Source: an uncultured Collinsella sp.
GTDB lineage: Bacteria; Actinomycetota; Coriobacteriia; Coriobacteriales; Coriobacteriaceae
Assembly: GCA_900554135.1 (NCBI GenBank)
Contig: USFU01000023.1
Location: forward strand, 1 to 15,780
Direction: 5' to 3'
Length of the DNA stretch: 15,780 nt
Shown piece after piece: positions 1-8,031 of this stretch. Both the position numbers and the translations under genes were made by a program. The notes beneath the pieces are model-generated. The model was not told where the DNA came from. It ran no database searches and saw only the letters and a list, made by a program, of their open reading frames with translations. Position 1 is the stretch's first letter. The number at the start of each line of letters is the position of its first letter.

Positions 1-1283
1 TGCACCAGCGCGGCGGCGGCCATGGCGGCGGCGCTTCCCACCTCGGCCTGGCAGCCGCCCTCGGCGCCGGCGACGCAGGCGCTCGTGGTGAGGTTGAGGC
101 CGATAGCGGCGGCACAGTAGAGGGCGTCCATGACCTGCTCGTCATCGAGCTGCAGGTGGTCGGCCAGGGCCAGCACGCAGCCGGGCACGACTCCCGCGGA
201 GCCTGCCGTGGGGGCCGCGACGATCACGCCCATAGTGGCGGAGCGCTCAAGTACGGCCATGGCACGTGCCACGGCTTCGGTCTGTACGGCGCCCATTAAA
301 CTTGAGCTAAGGTCGTTGCGGCCGGTGGCATCGACGAGCTTAGCCTCGCCGCCGATAAGCCCGCCGAGCGAGCGCTGCGGATTGGCGATGGGGGCCGTGG
401 TCTCCTCGCGCATGACGTCGAGCACGCGGCGCATGGCGGCGACGGCGTGCTCCTCGCCGGTCAGACGCGCCTCGCGCACGGCCATGACGGCGCCGATGCT
501 GAGTCCCAGCTCCTCGCATGCGTCGAGCAGCTGCTCGCCGTCATCGAAGACCTCCTTGGCCGAGACGCCGGGGGAGAGCGATGATGCCGAGCCGGGGAGC
601 TCGATAAAGGTGGCGTAGCCGACGTTGTCGAGTTTGCGCAGCATGGGGATGACAGTGTCGTCGGGTGTGCCGTCGGTCTCAAAGACGGAGTAGGCCTGGC
701 CGCCCACCTCGGTGCGGTAGGTACGGCAGAAGGCAATGTTGACGTGTGCGTAGGCGAGCAGGTTCGTAAGCGCGGCGAGCACGCCGGGAACGTCCTGGTG
801 CGCCACGAAGAGCGTTGAATACATGCCCGAGATGTCGACGCCGACGCCGTTGATGCGGCTGATGCGCATCTTGCCGCCGCCCAGACTCTCGCCGCGGACC
901 TGCGCCGTAGCGCCCGTGTCGTCGACCATGTCGATATCGACGGTGTTGGGGTGGATGGAGGCGTCGTCGCCCTTGATGTCAAAGTGATATTCGAGGCCCT
1001 GCTCGCGTGCGAGGTCGAAGGCCTGCTTGATATTCTCGTCGTCGGTGTCGAGCCCCAGGATGCCCGCGACGAGCGCTCGGTCGGTGCCGTGGCCGCGGTA
1101 GGTGTGGGCGAAGGAGTTCCACAGGCCAAAGGTGACCTTGGTGATGCGGCCCTCGAGCAGGCTGGCGGCCACCTGGGCGCACCGCAGGGCGCCGGCGGTG
1201 TGCGATGAGCTGGGGCCGACCATGACGGGGCCCAAGATCTCGAATGCCGAGGTCGTAGCTAGTGTTTGTGGCTTGCCTGCCAT
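1..1283 (-). CDS. sdaA: L-serine dehydratase, iron-sulfur type, fused beta-alpha (3' end outside window)
   Basis: Converts L-serine to pyruvate and ammonia in the cytoplasm using an oxygen-sensitive [4Fe-4S] cluster. The frame is open from ATG 1281-1283 to the left edge, giving 427 residues with the C-terminus missing. The beta domain comes first (SSSHTAG at residues 25-31, family signature), then an ACT-like stretch at about 155-230 (YSTLFVAHQDVPGVLA onward). The alpha domain begins near residue 240, with AAPTAGSAGVVPGC (Cys369) and GAEGGCQAEVG (Cys411) as likely cluster ligands; any later ligand lies outside. The ACT domain and the GCQAEVG form resemble the two-subunit SdaAB/SdaAA enzymes, here joined into one chain. 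The start is supported by GAAGGAG at 1289-1295. Upstream lies a palindromic repeat (1310-1425) and the metK terminator, so it is probably transcribed separately from metK. I am sure of the family; the regulatory role of the ACT domain is inferred. Confidence 0.93.
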   Translation of the reverse strand, partial: MAGKPQTLATTSAFEILGPVMVGPSSSHTAGALRCAQVAASLLEGRITKVTFGLWNSFAHTYRGHGTDRALVAGILGLDTDDENIKQAFDLAREQGLEYHFDIKGDDASIHPNTVDIDMVDDTGATAQVRGESLGGGKMRISRINGVGVDISGMYSTLFVAHQDVPGVLAALTNLLAYAHVNIAFCRTYRTEVGGQAYSVFETDGTPDDTVIPMLRKLDNVGYATFIELPGSASSLSPGVSAKEVFDDGEQLLDACEELGLSIGAVMAVREARLTGEEHAVAAMRRVLDVMREETTAPIANPQRSLGGLIGGEAKLVDATGRNDLSSSLMGAVQTEAVARAMAVLERSATMGVIVAAPTAGSAGVVPGCVLALADHLQLDDEQVMDALYCAAAIGLNLTTSACVAGAEGGCQAEVGSAAAMAAAALV

Positions 1284-1288
1284 GGCTG

Positions 1289-1295
1289 CTCCTTC
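1289..1295 (-). promoter_or_regulatory. Ribosome binding site of sdaA
   Basis: GAAGGAG on the minus strand, 5 nt from the ATG at 1283. It fixes the start, which matters because the gene runs off the window. Confidence 0.75.
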
Positions 1296-1309
1296 TATAT
1301 CTCGTCGTC

Positions 1310-1425
1310 CCGAGGGGCGGGGGCATAAGGTCGCCTGCTCGGACAGTCCTGCTCGCACGGAGAGCACATTAAGTGCTCTCCGGCTCGTGCGGAACTCGCG
1401 ATCGACCAAATACCAAAGCCCTCGG
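1310..1425. repeat. Palindromic element, family 1, copy 1
   Basis: The 54-nt core at 1343-1396 also occurs at 7721-7774 with only two differences (1360 and 1380), and these pair with each other. The core forms a 10-bp hairpin, CGGAGAGCAC (1358-1367) with GTGCTCTCCG (1373-1382) and loop ATTAA, flanked by CGCA/TGCG arms with a one-sided bulge. Outside the core CCGAGGG (1310-1316) pairs with CCCTCGG (1419-1425), plus a GGTCG/CGACC match; the rest of the outer stem is ragged. It fills most of the metK-sdaA gap, starting 27 nt upstream of the sdaA start codon. There is no U-run, so it is not a standard terminator. Confidence 0.8.
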
Positions 1426-1520
1426 AACTTAGGATACATGGTTGGAGTCGTTATGCTGCAAAATTCATTGGCTGGTGACCTATTCCGTGTCCCGTGTTGG
1501 CTCATCTTCACCATCGGATT

Positions 1521-1558
1521 AAAAAAAAGAAGTACCGCATGGGGGCGGTACTTCTTTT
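1521..1558 (-). terminator. Rho-independent terminator of metK
   Basis: Read on the minus strand: a perfect 10-bp stem GAAGTACCGC/GCGGTACTTC (1529-1538 with 1545-1554), six-base loop, then eight consecutive T. The A-run and T-run flanks could extend the stem to 14 bp and allow some function on the other strand. It lies about 40 nt past the metK stop codon. Confidence 0.92.
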
Positions 1559-1595
1559 GAAAGCGTGTGCGTGTTGCGACCTTGGTGGTTTCTAA

Positions 1596-2876
<1,281 letters not shown>

Positions 2877-2898
2877 GATTGTCCTTTCAAAAACGTGT

Positions 2899-2925
2899 CT
2901 CGGCGACCGTTACCATTCCGCCGAG
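2899..2925 (-). other. Small hairpin in the metK leader
   Basis: CTCGGCG (2899-2905) is complementary to CGCCGAG (2919-2925), with a 13-nt loop, just upstream of the metK ribosome binding site. It would be in the 5' untranslated RNA if transcription starts near 2937. It could affect translation or be chance; it has no riboswitch-like architecture. Confidence 0.35.
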
Positions 2926-2943
2926 CTCTATATGCAGGGGCAC

Positions 2944-2949
2944 ATCATA
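2944..2949 (-). promoter_or_regulatory. Possible -10 box of metK
   Basis: TATGAT on the minus strand, about 70 nt from the start codon in the divergent metK/gltX region. No good -35 is visible at the standard spacing, so this is tentative. Confidence 0.3.
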
Positions 2950-2976
2950 TCGCGTTAATCGAATATTCACACCCTT

Positions 2977-3034
2977 TCCGCACCTACTCATTGGGGACAG
3001 ACTTAAATGAGTAGGACGGTGCCCTTTGTGCGGA
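2977..3034. repeat. Inverted repeat between metK and gltX
   Basis: CCTACTCATT (2983-2992) and AATGAGTAGG (3006-3015) are perfectly complementary around a 13-nt loop containing GGGGACAGAC. A second arm pair, TCCGCA (2977-2982) and TGCGGA (3029-3034), adds 6 bp with a 13-nt bulge (3016-3028) on the right side only. The one-sided bulge and GGGGAC word recall the family 1 element near 7679-7815, but the sequences are otherwise different. It lies just upstream of the probable gltX promoter and is not followed by a U-run. Confidence 0.65.
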
Positions 3035-3050
3035 GGTTGCTTTGTTGCTT

Positions 3051-3056
3051 TATACT
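3051..3056 (+). promoter_or_regulatory. Probable -10 box of gltX
   Basis: TATACT, 41 nt before the gltX start. A weak -35 candidate TTGTGC (3026-3031) sits at a long spacing of 19 nt and overlaps the right arm of the inverted repeat. Confidence 0.4.
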
Positions 3057-3096
3057 GATGCGGTTAGACATCCATCCTGCAATCGAGGAGATTTCC

Positions 3097-4572
3097 ATGG
3101 CATCAGACGTTCGCGTCCGCTTTGCACCCTCACCGACGGGCAAGCTGCACATCGGCGGCGCCCGCACCGCTATCTATAACTGGGCTTTCGCCCGCGCAAA
3201 CGGCGGCACGTTCATCCTGCGCATCGACGACACCGACCCCACCCGTTCCACCGACGAGAACACGCAGATCATTCTGCGCGCCATGCGTTGGCTGGGCTTG
3301 GACTGGGACGAGGGTCCCGAGGTGGGCGGCGACTATGGCCCCTACGCACAGACCGAGCGTCTGGACCTGTATAAGCAGGCCGCCCAGAAGCTCTGGGACG
3401 AGGGCAAGGCCTATCCCTGCTTCTGCACCAAGGAGCAGCTCGAGGCCGACCGAAAGGCCGCCCAGGAGCGTAAGGACCCCTTCCAGGGCTATCAGCGCCG
3501 CTGCCGCGATCTGGATCCCGAGGAGGCACGCCGCCGCATCGAGGACGGCGAGCCCTACGTCCTGCGCATCAAGGTGCCCGAGGACCGCGGTGACGTCGTC
3601 ATCCACGACGCCGTCCACGGCGAGGTGACCTTCGACGCCAAGGAGCTCGACGACTTCGTCATCTTCCGCTCCGACGGCACGCCCACGTATAACTTCGCGA
3701 CCGTCGTCGACGACGCCATGATGAAGATCACCCACGTCATCCGCGGCGACGACCATCTGTCCAACACCCCGCGCCAGGTCATGGTCTACGAGGCCCTCGG
3801 CGCGCCCGTGCCCACGTTCGCCCACATCTCCATGATCTTGGGTGCCGACGGCAAAAAGCTCTCCAAGCGCCACGGCGCTACCTCGGTGGAGGAGTATCGC
3901 GACGCCGGTTATCTGTCCGACGCATTCGTCAATTATCTGGCGCTGCTCGGCTGGTCGCTCGACGGCGAGACCACGATCATCCCGCGCGACGTCCTGGCCA
4001 GCAAGTTCTCGCTCGACCGCATCTCCAAGAACCCGGCGACCTTCGACCCCAAGAAGCTCGACTGGGTCAATGCCGAGTATATCAACGGCATGTCCGATGC
4101 TCAGTTTGCCGACGAGATCATGGTCCCCGAGCTGCACGAGGCGGGTCTCATCGAGGGTAATGTCGAGTACGGCGAGGATTGGATCGATGCGCTTGCCGCC
4201 ATCGTCAAGCCGCGCACCAAGATGCCGGCCGACGCCGTGACCGTCGCCGCCCCCATTTTTGCCACGGCCGATACGCTCGAGTATGACGAGAAGTCTGTCA
4301 ACAAGGGCCTGGCCAAGGAAGGCATGGGCGCCATTCTGGATGCCGCCAAGGCCGCGCTCGAGGGCGTGGACGAGTGGACGGCCGCCAACATCGACGCCGC
4401 GCTTGAGCCGCTGCCCGAGCAGATAGACCTCAAGAAGCGCGTGGTGTTCCAGGCCGTGCGCGTCGCCGTCTGCGGCAACATGGTGAGCCCTCCGTTGGGC
4501 GAGACCATGGCGCTCGTCGGCCGCGACGACTGCCTGGCGCGCATCGACCGCGCCCGCACGATGGCGCTGTAG
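3097..4572 (+). CDS. gltX: Glutamyl-tRNA synthetase
   Basis: Class I aminoacyl-tRNA synthetase that charges glutamate onto tRNA. From ATG 3097 it is 491 residues, normal for the family. Visible signatures: PSPTGKLHIGGART (11-24, HIGH motif in its HIGG form), IRGDDHLSNTPRQ (216-227), and KKLSKRHG (253-260, KMSKS equivalent). The zinc-knuckle region has CFC (Cys108, Cys110) and Cys136, but the fourth position reads CRD where E. coli has CRH, so zinc binding may be altered or lost. The frame is open upstream to 3007, but that ATG sits inside an inverted repeat and upstream of the -10 box, while ATG 3097 follows GAGGAG (3085-3090). No glutaminyl-tRNA synthetase is in the window, so whether the enzyme also charges tRNA-Gln cannot be judged here. 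Confidence 0.97.
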   Translation: MASDVRVRFAPSPTGKLHIGGARTAIYNWAFARANGGTFILRIDDTDPTRSTDENTQIILRAMRWLGLDWDEGPEVGGDYGPYAQTERLDLYKQAAQKLWDEGKAYPCFCTKEQLEADRKAAQERKDPFQGYQRRCRDLDPEEARRRIEDGEPYVLRIKVPEDRGDVVIHDAVHGEVTFDAKELDDFVIFRSDGTPTYNFATVVDDAMMKITHVIRGDDHLSNTPRQVMVYEALGAPVPTFAHISMILGADGKKLSKRHGATSVEEYRDAGYLSDAFVNYLALLGWSLDGETTIIPRDVLASKFSLDRISKNPATFDPKKLDWVNAEYINGMSDAQFADEIMVPELHEAGLIEGNVEYGEDWIDALAAIVKPRTKMPADAVTVAAPIFATADTLEYDEKSVNKGLAKEGMGAILDAAKAALEGVDEWTAANIDAALEPLPEQIDLKKRVVFQAVRVAVCGNMVSPPLGETMALVGRDDCLARIDRARTMAL

Positions 4573-4595
4573 CAGCTGCGTAAACGCATGTATCC

Positions 4596-4628
4596 GAGCC
4601 CCGCTCACCACGAGTGGGGCTCTTGTTT
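4596..4628 (+). terminator. Rho-independent terminator of gltX
   Basis: GAGCCCC (4596-4602) pairs with GGGGCTC (4616-4622). Inside, CTC pairs with GAG across one mismatch. TTGTTT follows. It lies 24 nt past the gltX stop and separates gltX from priA. It also argues against the GTG at 4614 as a priA start. Confidence 0.8.
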
Positions 4629-4661
4629 CTAAAGACGTATGGGATAGGAGGTGCTGGGGCC

Positions 4662-7115
4662 ATGGCCGAGCAACTTTCGCTGTTTGGTTCGCCGGAACCT
4701 AAGGAAGCTCCGAAGTCCGCGGCCCCTGCCGCTGCCCCGGTTCGGCCCGAGCCCGCACCCGAGCCCATCGCCGCCTACGCGAGCGTGGTCCTGGACATTC
4801 CTGCCCGTGCGCTGTCCGAGCCGTTTGCTTACGGCATTCCGCAGTCGCTCGCCAACGATGCCCAGATCGGCTCGACCGTCCTAGTTCATTTTGGCAACCG
4901 TGCGGCCGCGGGCTACATTGTCGACATCGCGCCCGAGTTGGCCGACCTGCAAGGCAACGACGCCCTCGACCCCGCGCGCATTAAAGCCGTCGAGGCTATC
5001 CTCAGCAAACCGCTCTTTACCGCCGAGGCTGCCCGTATCGCACGCTGGATGAGCCGCGAGTACGTCGCGACGCTTTCCGAGTGCCTGCGTTTGTTCTTGC
5101 CCCCGGGTGGAAGTCCGCGCGTGGTCAAGGGCGACGACGGCGTGTGGACCGTTGAGTGGCCTGCCGTCAAACCCATCCAAAACCGCTGGGTCATGCTTAC
5201 ACCCGAGGGTTTCGACTACACGCCGCCCAAGACCGCGGTCCGCCAGCGTCAGCTCATCGAGGCGCTCCAGTGCGGTCCGGTCACGACGCGCGACCTCAAC
5301 CTGCTCTACAGCAGCATGTCGGCGACCATCAAAGCGCTCGAAAAACGAGGCGTCGTGGTGGTGGAGGAGCGCCGCGCCTGGCGCGGCTGCAGCGAGCAGA
5401 CTACGCTGTCCTCAGCGAGCGGCAAGGCCCCGGTCTCCCTTACCAACGGCCAGCAACAGGCACTCGTGCAGATTGAGCGCGCACGCTTGGACGCTCACGG
5501 TGATGTCGTGCTCGTCGATGGCGTCACTGGTTCCGGCAAAACCGAGGTTTACCTCTCGGCGATTGAGCGCGTACTCGCGGCCGGCCGTTCGGCCTGCGTG
5601 CTTGTGCCCGAGATCTCGCTGACGGCTCAGACCGTCGGCCGCTTCCGCTCGCGCTTTGGCGAGACGGTCGCTGTGTTCCATTCGCGTCTTTCTGCCGGCG
5701 AGCGTCTGGACCAGTGGGACATGGTCGCCAGCGGTGCTGCGCGCGTGGTCGTGGGCGCCCGCTCGGCGCTCTTCTGCCCGCTCAGCGACTTGGGCCTCAT
5801 CATCATCGACGAGGAACACGAGACCAGCTACAAGCAGGGCTCCAGCCCGCGCTACCATGCGCGCGAGGTGGCGGCCGAGATGGCGCGCCGCTACCGCTGC
5901 CCGCTCGTATTGGGCTCCGCCACGCCTTCTGCCGAGGCTCTCGACCGCTGCCGCCGCGGCACGTACGGCGGCGCCACCTGGACGCGCGTCGAGATGCCCG
6001 AGCGCCCGGGACACGCCGTGCTACCCACGGTTCGCATTGCCGATCTGCGCCGTGAGTTCGCACACGGCAGCCGCTCCATGTTCTCTAAACCGCTGATGGA
6101 AGGCCTCGAGCGTGTGGTCGAGCGCCGCGAGAAGGCCGTGCTGCTTCACAACCGCCGCGGCTTTGCGCCGTTTTTGATGTGCCGTGAATGCGGCTGCGTG
6201 CCCACCTGCAACCACTGCTCCACAGCGCTCACGTACCACGAGCGCACGCACACGCTTCAGTGCCACACCTGCGGATCGTCCTGGCGCGTGCAGCCCTATC
6301 CTGCGCCCACGAGTCGCTGTCCTAAGTGCGGCAGCCGCTACCTGGCAAAAATGGGCCTGGGCACGCAGCAGATCGAGGACGCACTTCACCAGATGCTGCC
6401 CGACGACGTCGCCATCATTCGCATGGACGCCGATTCCACGCGCGGCAAGGACGCACACAAAAAGCTGCTCGAGCAGTTCGATGCCGCCGATTGCGCGGTG
6501 CTGCTGGGCACCCAGATGATCGCCAAGGGCCTCGACTTTCCCGAGGTCACGCTCGTGGGCGTGGTCAATGCCGACTTCGCCCTCAAGCTTCCCGATTTTC
6601 GCGCGGGGGAGCGTGCCTACGACCTGCTCGAGCAGGTGGCGGGCCGTGCCGGTCGCGGCGATCGTCCCGGCGAGGTCATCATCCAGACCTATCTGCCCGA
6701 GGATCCGGTCATCCGCGCCGTTGCCGAGCACGACCGTTCGATCTTTACCGACTATGACCTGAACCAGCGCCGCGACGCCCTGTATCCGCCCTTCGTGCGC
6801 CTGGTCAACATCTTGGTGTGGTCGGCGAACGCGGATGATGCGCAGGATTACATTGGGCGCATCGCAAAGCTCCTCAAGCGCCGTTGGCATGCCGCTGCGC
6901 CCGACTTTTTGCGGGCGGGCAGCTCGGTGCCGCAGGTGCTGGGCCCGGCTTCATGTGTAATCGAGAGAGCTAAGGACCGTTATCGCTTCCACCTGCTTGT
7001 GAAGTCGCCCGTGGGGTACCATGTCTCTGATGATATCGACGCCTGCCTCAAAGAGGTGGGCTCCGTGCGCGGCGTGAGCGTGAGTGTTGACGTCGACGCC
7101 TATGATTTGATGTAG
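4662..7115 (+). CDS. priA: Primosomal protein N' (replication restart helicase PriA)
   Basis: 3'-to-5' DNA helicase that recognises stalled forks and reloads the replisome. From ATG 4662 it is 817 residues; AGGAGG (4646-4651) decides this start. Seen in order: N-terminal QLSLF (4-8) and Pro/Ala-rich linker (about 10-38); 3' DNA-binding domain (about 40-150); Walker A GVTGSGKTE (287-295); Walker B DEEH (383-386); the eight-cysteine zinc module (Cys507, 510, 516, 519, 534, 537, 553, 556), complete; then GTQMIAKGLDFP (616-627) and QVAGRAGRG (658-666). All key helicase and zinc residues are present. QLSLF matches the sliding-clamp binding consensus exactly, an unusual decoration for PriA. The gene is 18 nt upstream of def, probably cotranscribed. 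Confidence 0.97.
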   Translation: MAEQLSLFGSPEPKEAPKSAAPAAAPVRPEPAPEPIAAYASVVLDIPARALSEPFAYGIPQSLANDAQIGSTVLVHFGNRAAAGYIVDIAPELADLQGNDALDPARIKAVEAILSKPLFTAEAARIARWMSREYVATLSECLRLFLPPGGSPRVVKGDDGVWTVEWPAVKPIQNRWVMLTPEGFDYTPPKTAVRQRQLIEALQCGPVTTRDLNLLYSSMSATIKALEKRGVVVVEERRAWRGCSEQTTLSSASGKAPVSLTNGQQQALVQIERARLDAHGDVVLVDGVTGSGKTEVYLSAIERVLAAGRSACVLVPEISLTAQTVGRFRSRFGETVAVFHSRLSAGERLDQWDMVASGAARVVVGARSALFCPLSDLGLIIIDEEHETSYKQGSSPRYHAREVAAEMARRYRCPLVLGSATPSAEALDRCRRGTYGGATWTRVEMPERPGHAVLPTVRIADLRREFAHGSRSMFSKPLMEGLERVVERREKAVLLHNRRGFAPFLMCRECGCVPTCNHCSTALTYHERTHTLQCHTCGSSWRVQPYPAPTSRCPKCGSRYLAKMGLGTQQIEDALHQMLPDDVAIIRMDADSTRGKDAHKKLLEQFDAADCAVLLGTQMIAKGLDFPEVTLVGVVNADFALKLPDFRAGERAYDLLEQVAGRAGRGDRPGEVIIQTYLPEDPVIRAVAEHDRSIFTDYDLNQRRDALYPPFVRLVNILVWSANADDAQDYIGRIAKLLKRRWHAAAPDFLRAGSSVPQVLGPASCVIERAKDRYRFHLLVKSPVGYHVSDDIDACLKEVGSVRGVSVSVDVDAYDLM

Positions 7116-7133
7116 CAACCCGAAAGGATGGCC

Positions 7134-7670
7134 ATGGAAGCCAACGGAATCGTACTGTCGCCCGACCCTCGTCTGCGTCAGGAGTGCGCCGTCATCGAGG
7201 AGATCACCCCGGCGATCGAGGCGCTTGCAGAGAAGATGAAGAAGATGATGTTCGAGAACGGCGGTTGCGGTCTTGCTGCCCCGCAGATCGGTGAGCTCAT
7301 TCAGCTCGTCACCATCGACTGCGACTACAGCGACAAGAACGACTACGACCCGTACGTGCTCATTAATCCCGTCATTGTTGAGCAGAGCGACCATCTGGTG
7401 CCCTTTAGCGAGGGCTGCCTTTCCATTCCTGGCATTAGCTGCGAGATCGAGCGTCCCGACCATGTCGTCGTAGAGGCATATGACCTGGACGCCAACCTGA
7501 TTCGCTATGAGGCCACGGGCGATCTGTTCTGCGTGTGCCTGCAGCACGAGATCGATCACCTGCACGGCAACACCATGTTTGAGCGACTGAAGCCCATGCA
7601 GAGGATCAAGGCAGTCAAGGAATACCAGGACGCCCTGGCCCGCGGCGCTCGACCGGGCGAGACGGAGTAG
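7134..7670 (+). CDS. def: Peptide deformylase
   Basis: Metalloenzyme that removes the N-formyl group from new proteins. From ATG 7134 it is 178 residues. All three motifs are intact: GCGLAAPQIG (44-53), EGCLS (93-97, metal ligand Cys95) and QHEIDH (137-142, His138 and His142 ligands, Glu139 catalytic). Another ATG lies at 7128, but GAAAGGA (7122-7128) would overlap it, so 7134 is preferred. It is 18 nt after priA. Its partner fmt, which adds the formyl group, follows after a 361-nt gap that holds a 137-nt palindrome and a terminator, so fmt is probably transcribed separately. Confidence 0.96.
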   Translation: MEANGIVLSPDPRLRQECAVIEEITPAIEALAEKMKKMMFENGGCGLAAPQIGELIQLVTIDCDYSDKNDYDPYVLINPVIVEQSDHLVPFSEGCLSIPGISCEIERPDHVVVEAYDLDANLIRYEATGDLFCVCLQHEIDHLHGNTMFERLKPMQRIKAVKEYQDALARGARPGETE

Positions 7671-7678
7671 GTTTGTCC

Positions 7679-7815
7679 GTCCCCTTCCGCCGCAGGGCTT
7701 AGGTTTTGCTCCATGCTCAAACAGTCCTGCTCGCACGAAGAGCACATTAAGTGCTCTTCGGCTCGTGCGGAACTGCGCGTGGAGCAATAACCTAAGCCCT
7801 GCGGCGGAAGGGGAC
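7679..7815. repeat. Palindromic element, family 1, copy 2 (long outer arms)
   Basis: A 137-nt near-complete palindrome starting 8 nt after the def stop. Positions 7679-7705 and 7789-7815 are perfectly complementary over 27 bp, starting GTCCCCTTCC and ending GGGGAC. The stem continues for 11 bp through 7706-7716 with 7777-7787 (one T-G wobble; T7788 bulged). Inside is the 54-nt core 7721-7774 shared with 1343-1396: 10-bp hairpin CGAAGAGCAC/GTGCTCTTCG with loop ATTAA and a one-sided bulge. The 361-nt def-fmt gap otherwise holds only the terminator at 7889 and a T-rich stretch to 8031 in which I see no gene. Confidence 0.88.
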
Positions 7816-7888
7816 TGCGTTTACGTGCTCGTCTCTCCCGGGTGCCGTTGGGCCAGGGAGGGGCGTCTTCGCTGATAATTGCTTTGCT

Positions 7889-7925
7889 GAAAGAGCTGCT
7901 TTTATTGCGGCTCTTTCTTTGGTTT
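7889..7925 (+). terminator. Probable terminator downstream of def
   Basis: GAAAGAGC (7889-7896) pairs with GCTCTTTC (7910-7917) around a 13-nt loop, followed by TTTGGTTTT. The U-tract is interrupted, so strength is uncertain. It would end the priA-def transcript after the palindrome. Confidence 0.65.
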
Positions 7926-8031
7926 TGGGTATATTTGTTCTTGTTGAATTGTTATTGCGGATGGGCTGGGTACTTGGCTTTCCGCTGTTATTTGTAGCCG
8001 TCTCGGCTTTGGTTGAGGGGAGACGTCCTTT

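Noticed and set aside
1310..1425. Family 1 element as a cis-regulatory leader of sdaA
   Set aside because: The second copy is downstream of def and in no consistent orientation to a following gene, so a dispersed repeat fits better.
2877..2960. SAM riboswitch upstream of metK
   Set aside because: Only a 7-bp hairpin is visible; no multi-helix junction or SAM-riboswitch core sequence recognised.
3007..3096. Extended gltX start at ATG 3007
   Set aside because: It lies inside an inverted repeat, upstream of the -10 box, and lacks a ribosome site; ATG 3097 follows GAGGAG and starts the conserved N-terminus.
3130..4611. Minus-strand open frame of 493 codons opposite gltX
   Set aside because: Antisense shadow caused by GC-rich wobble positions in gltX; no family resemblance.
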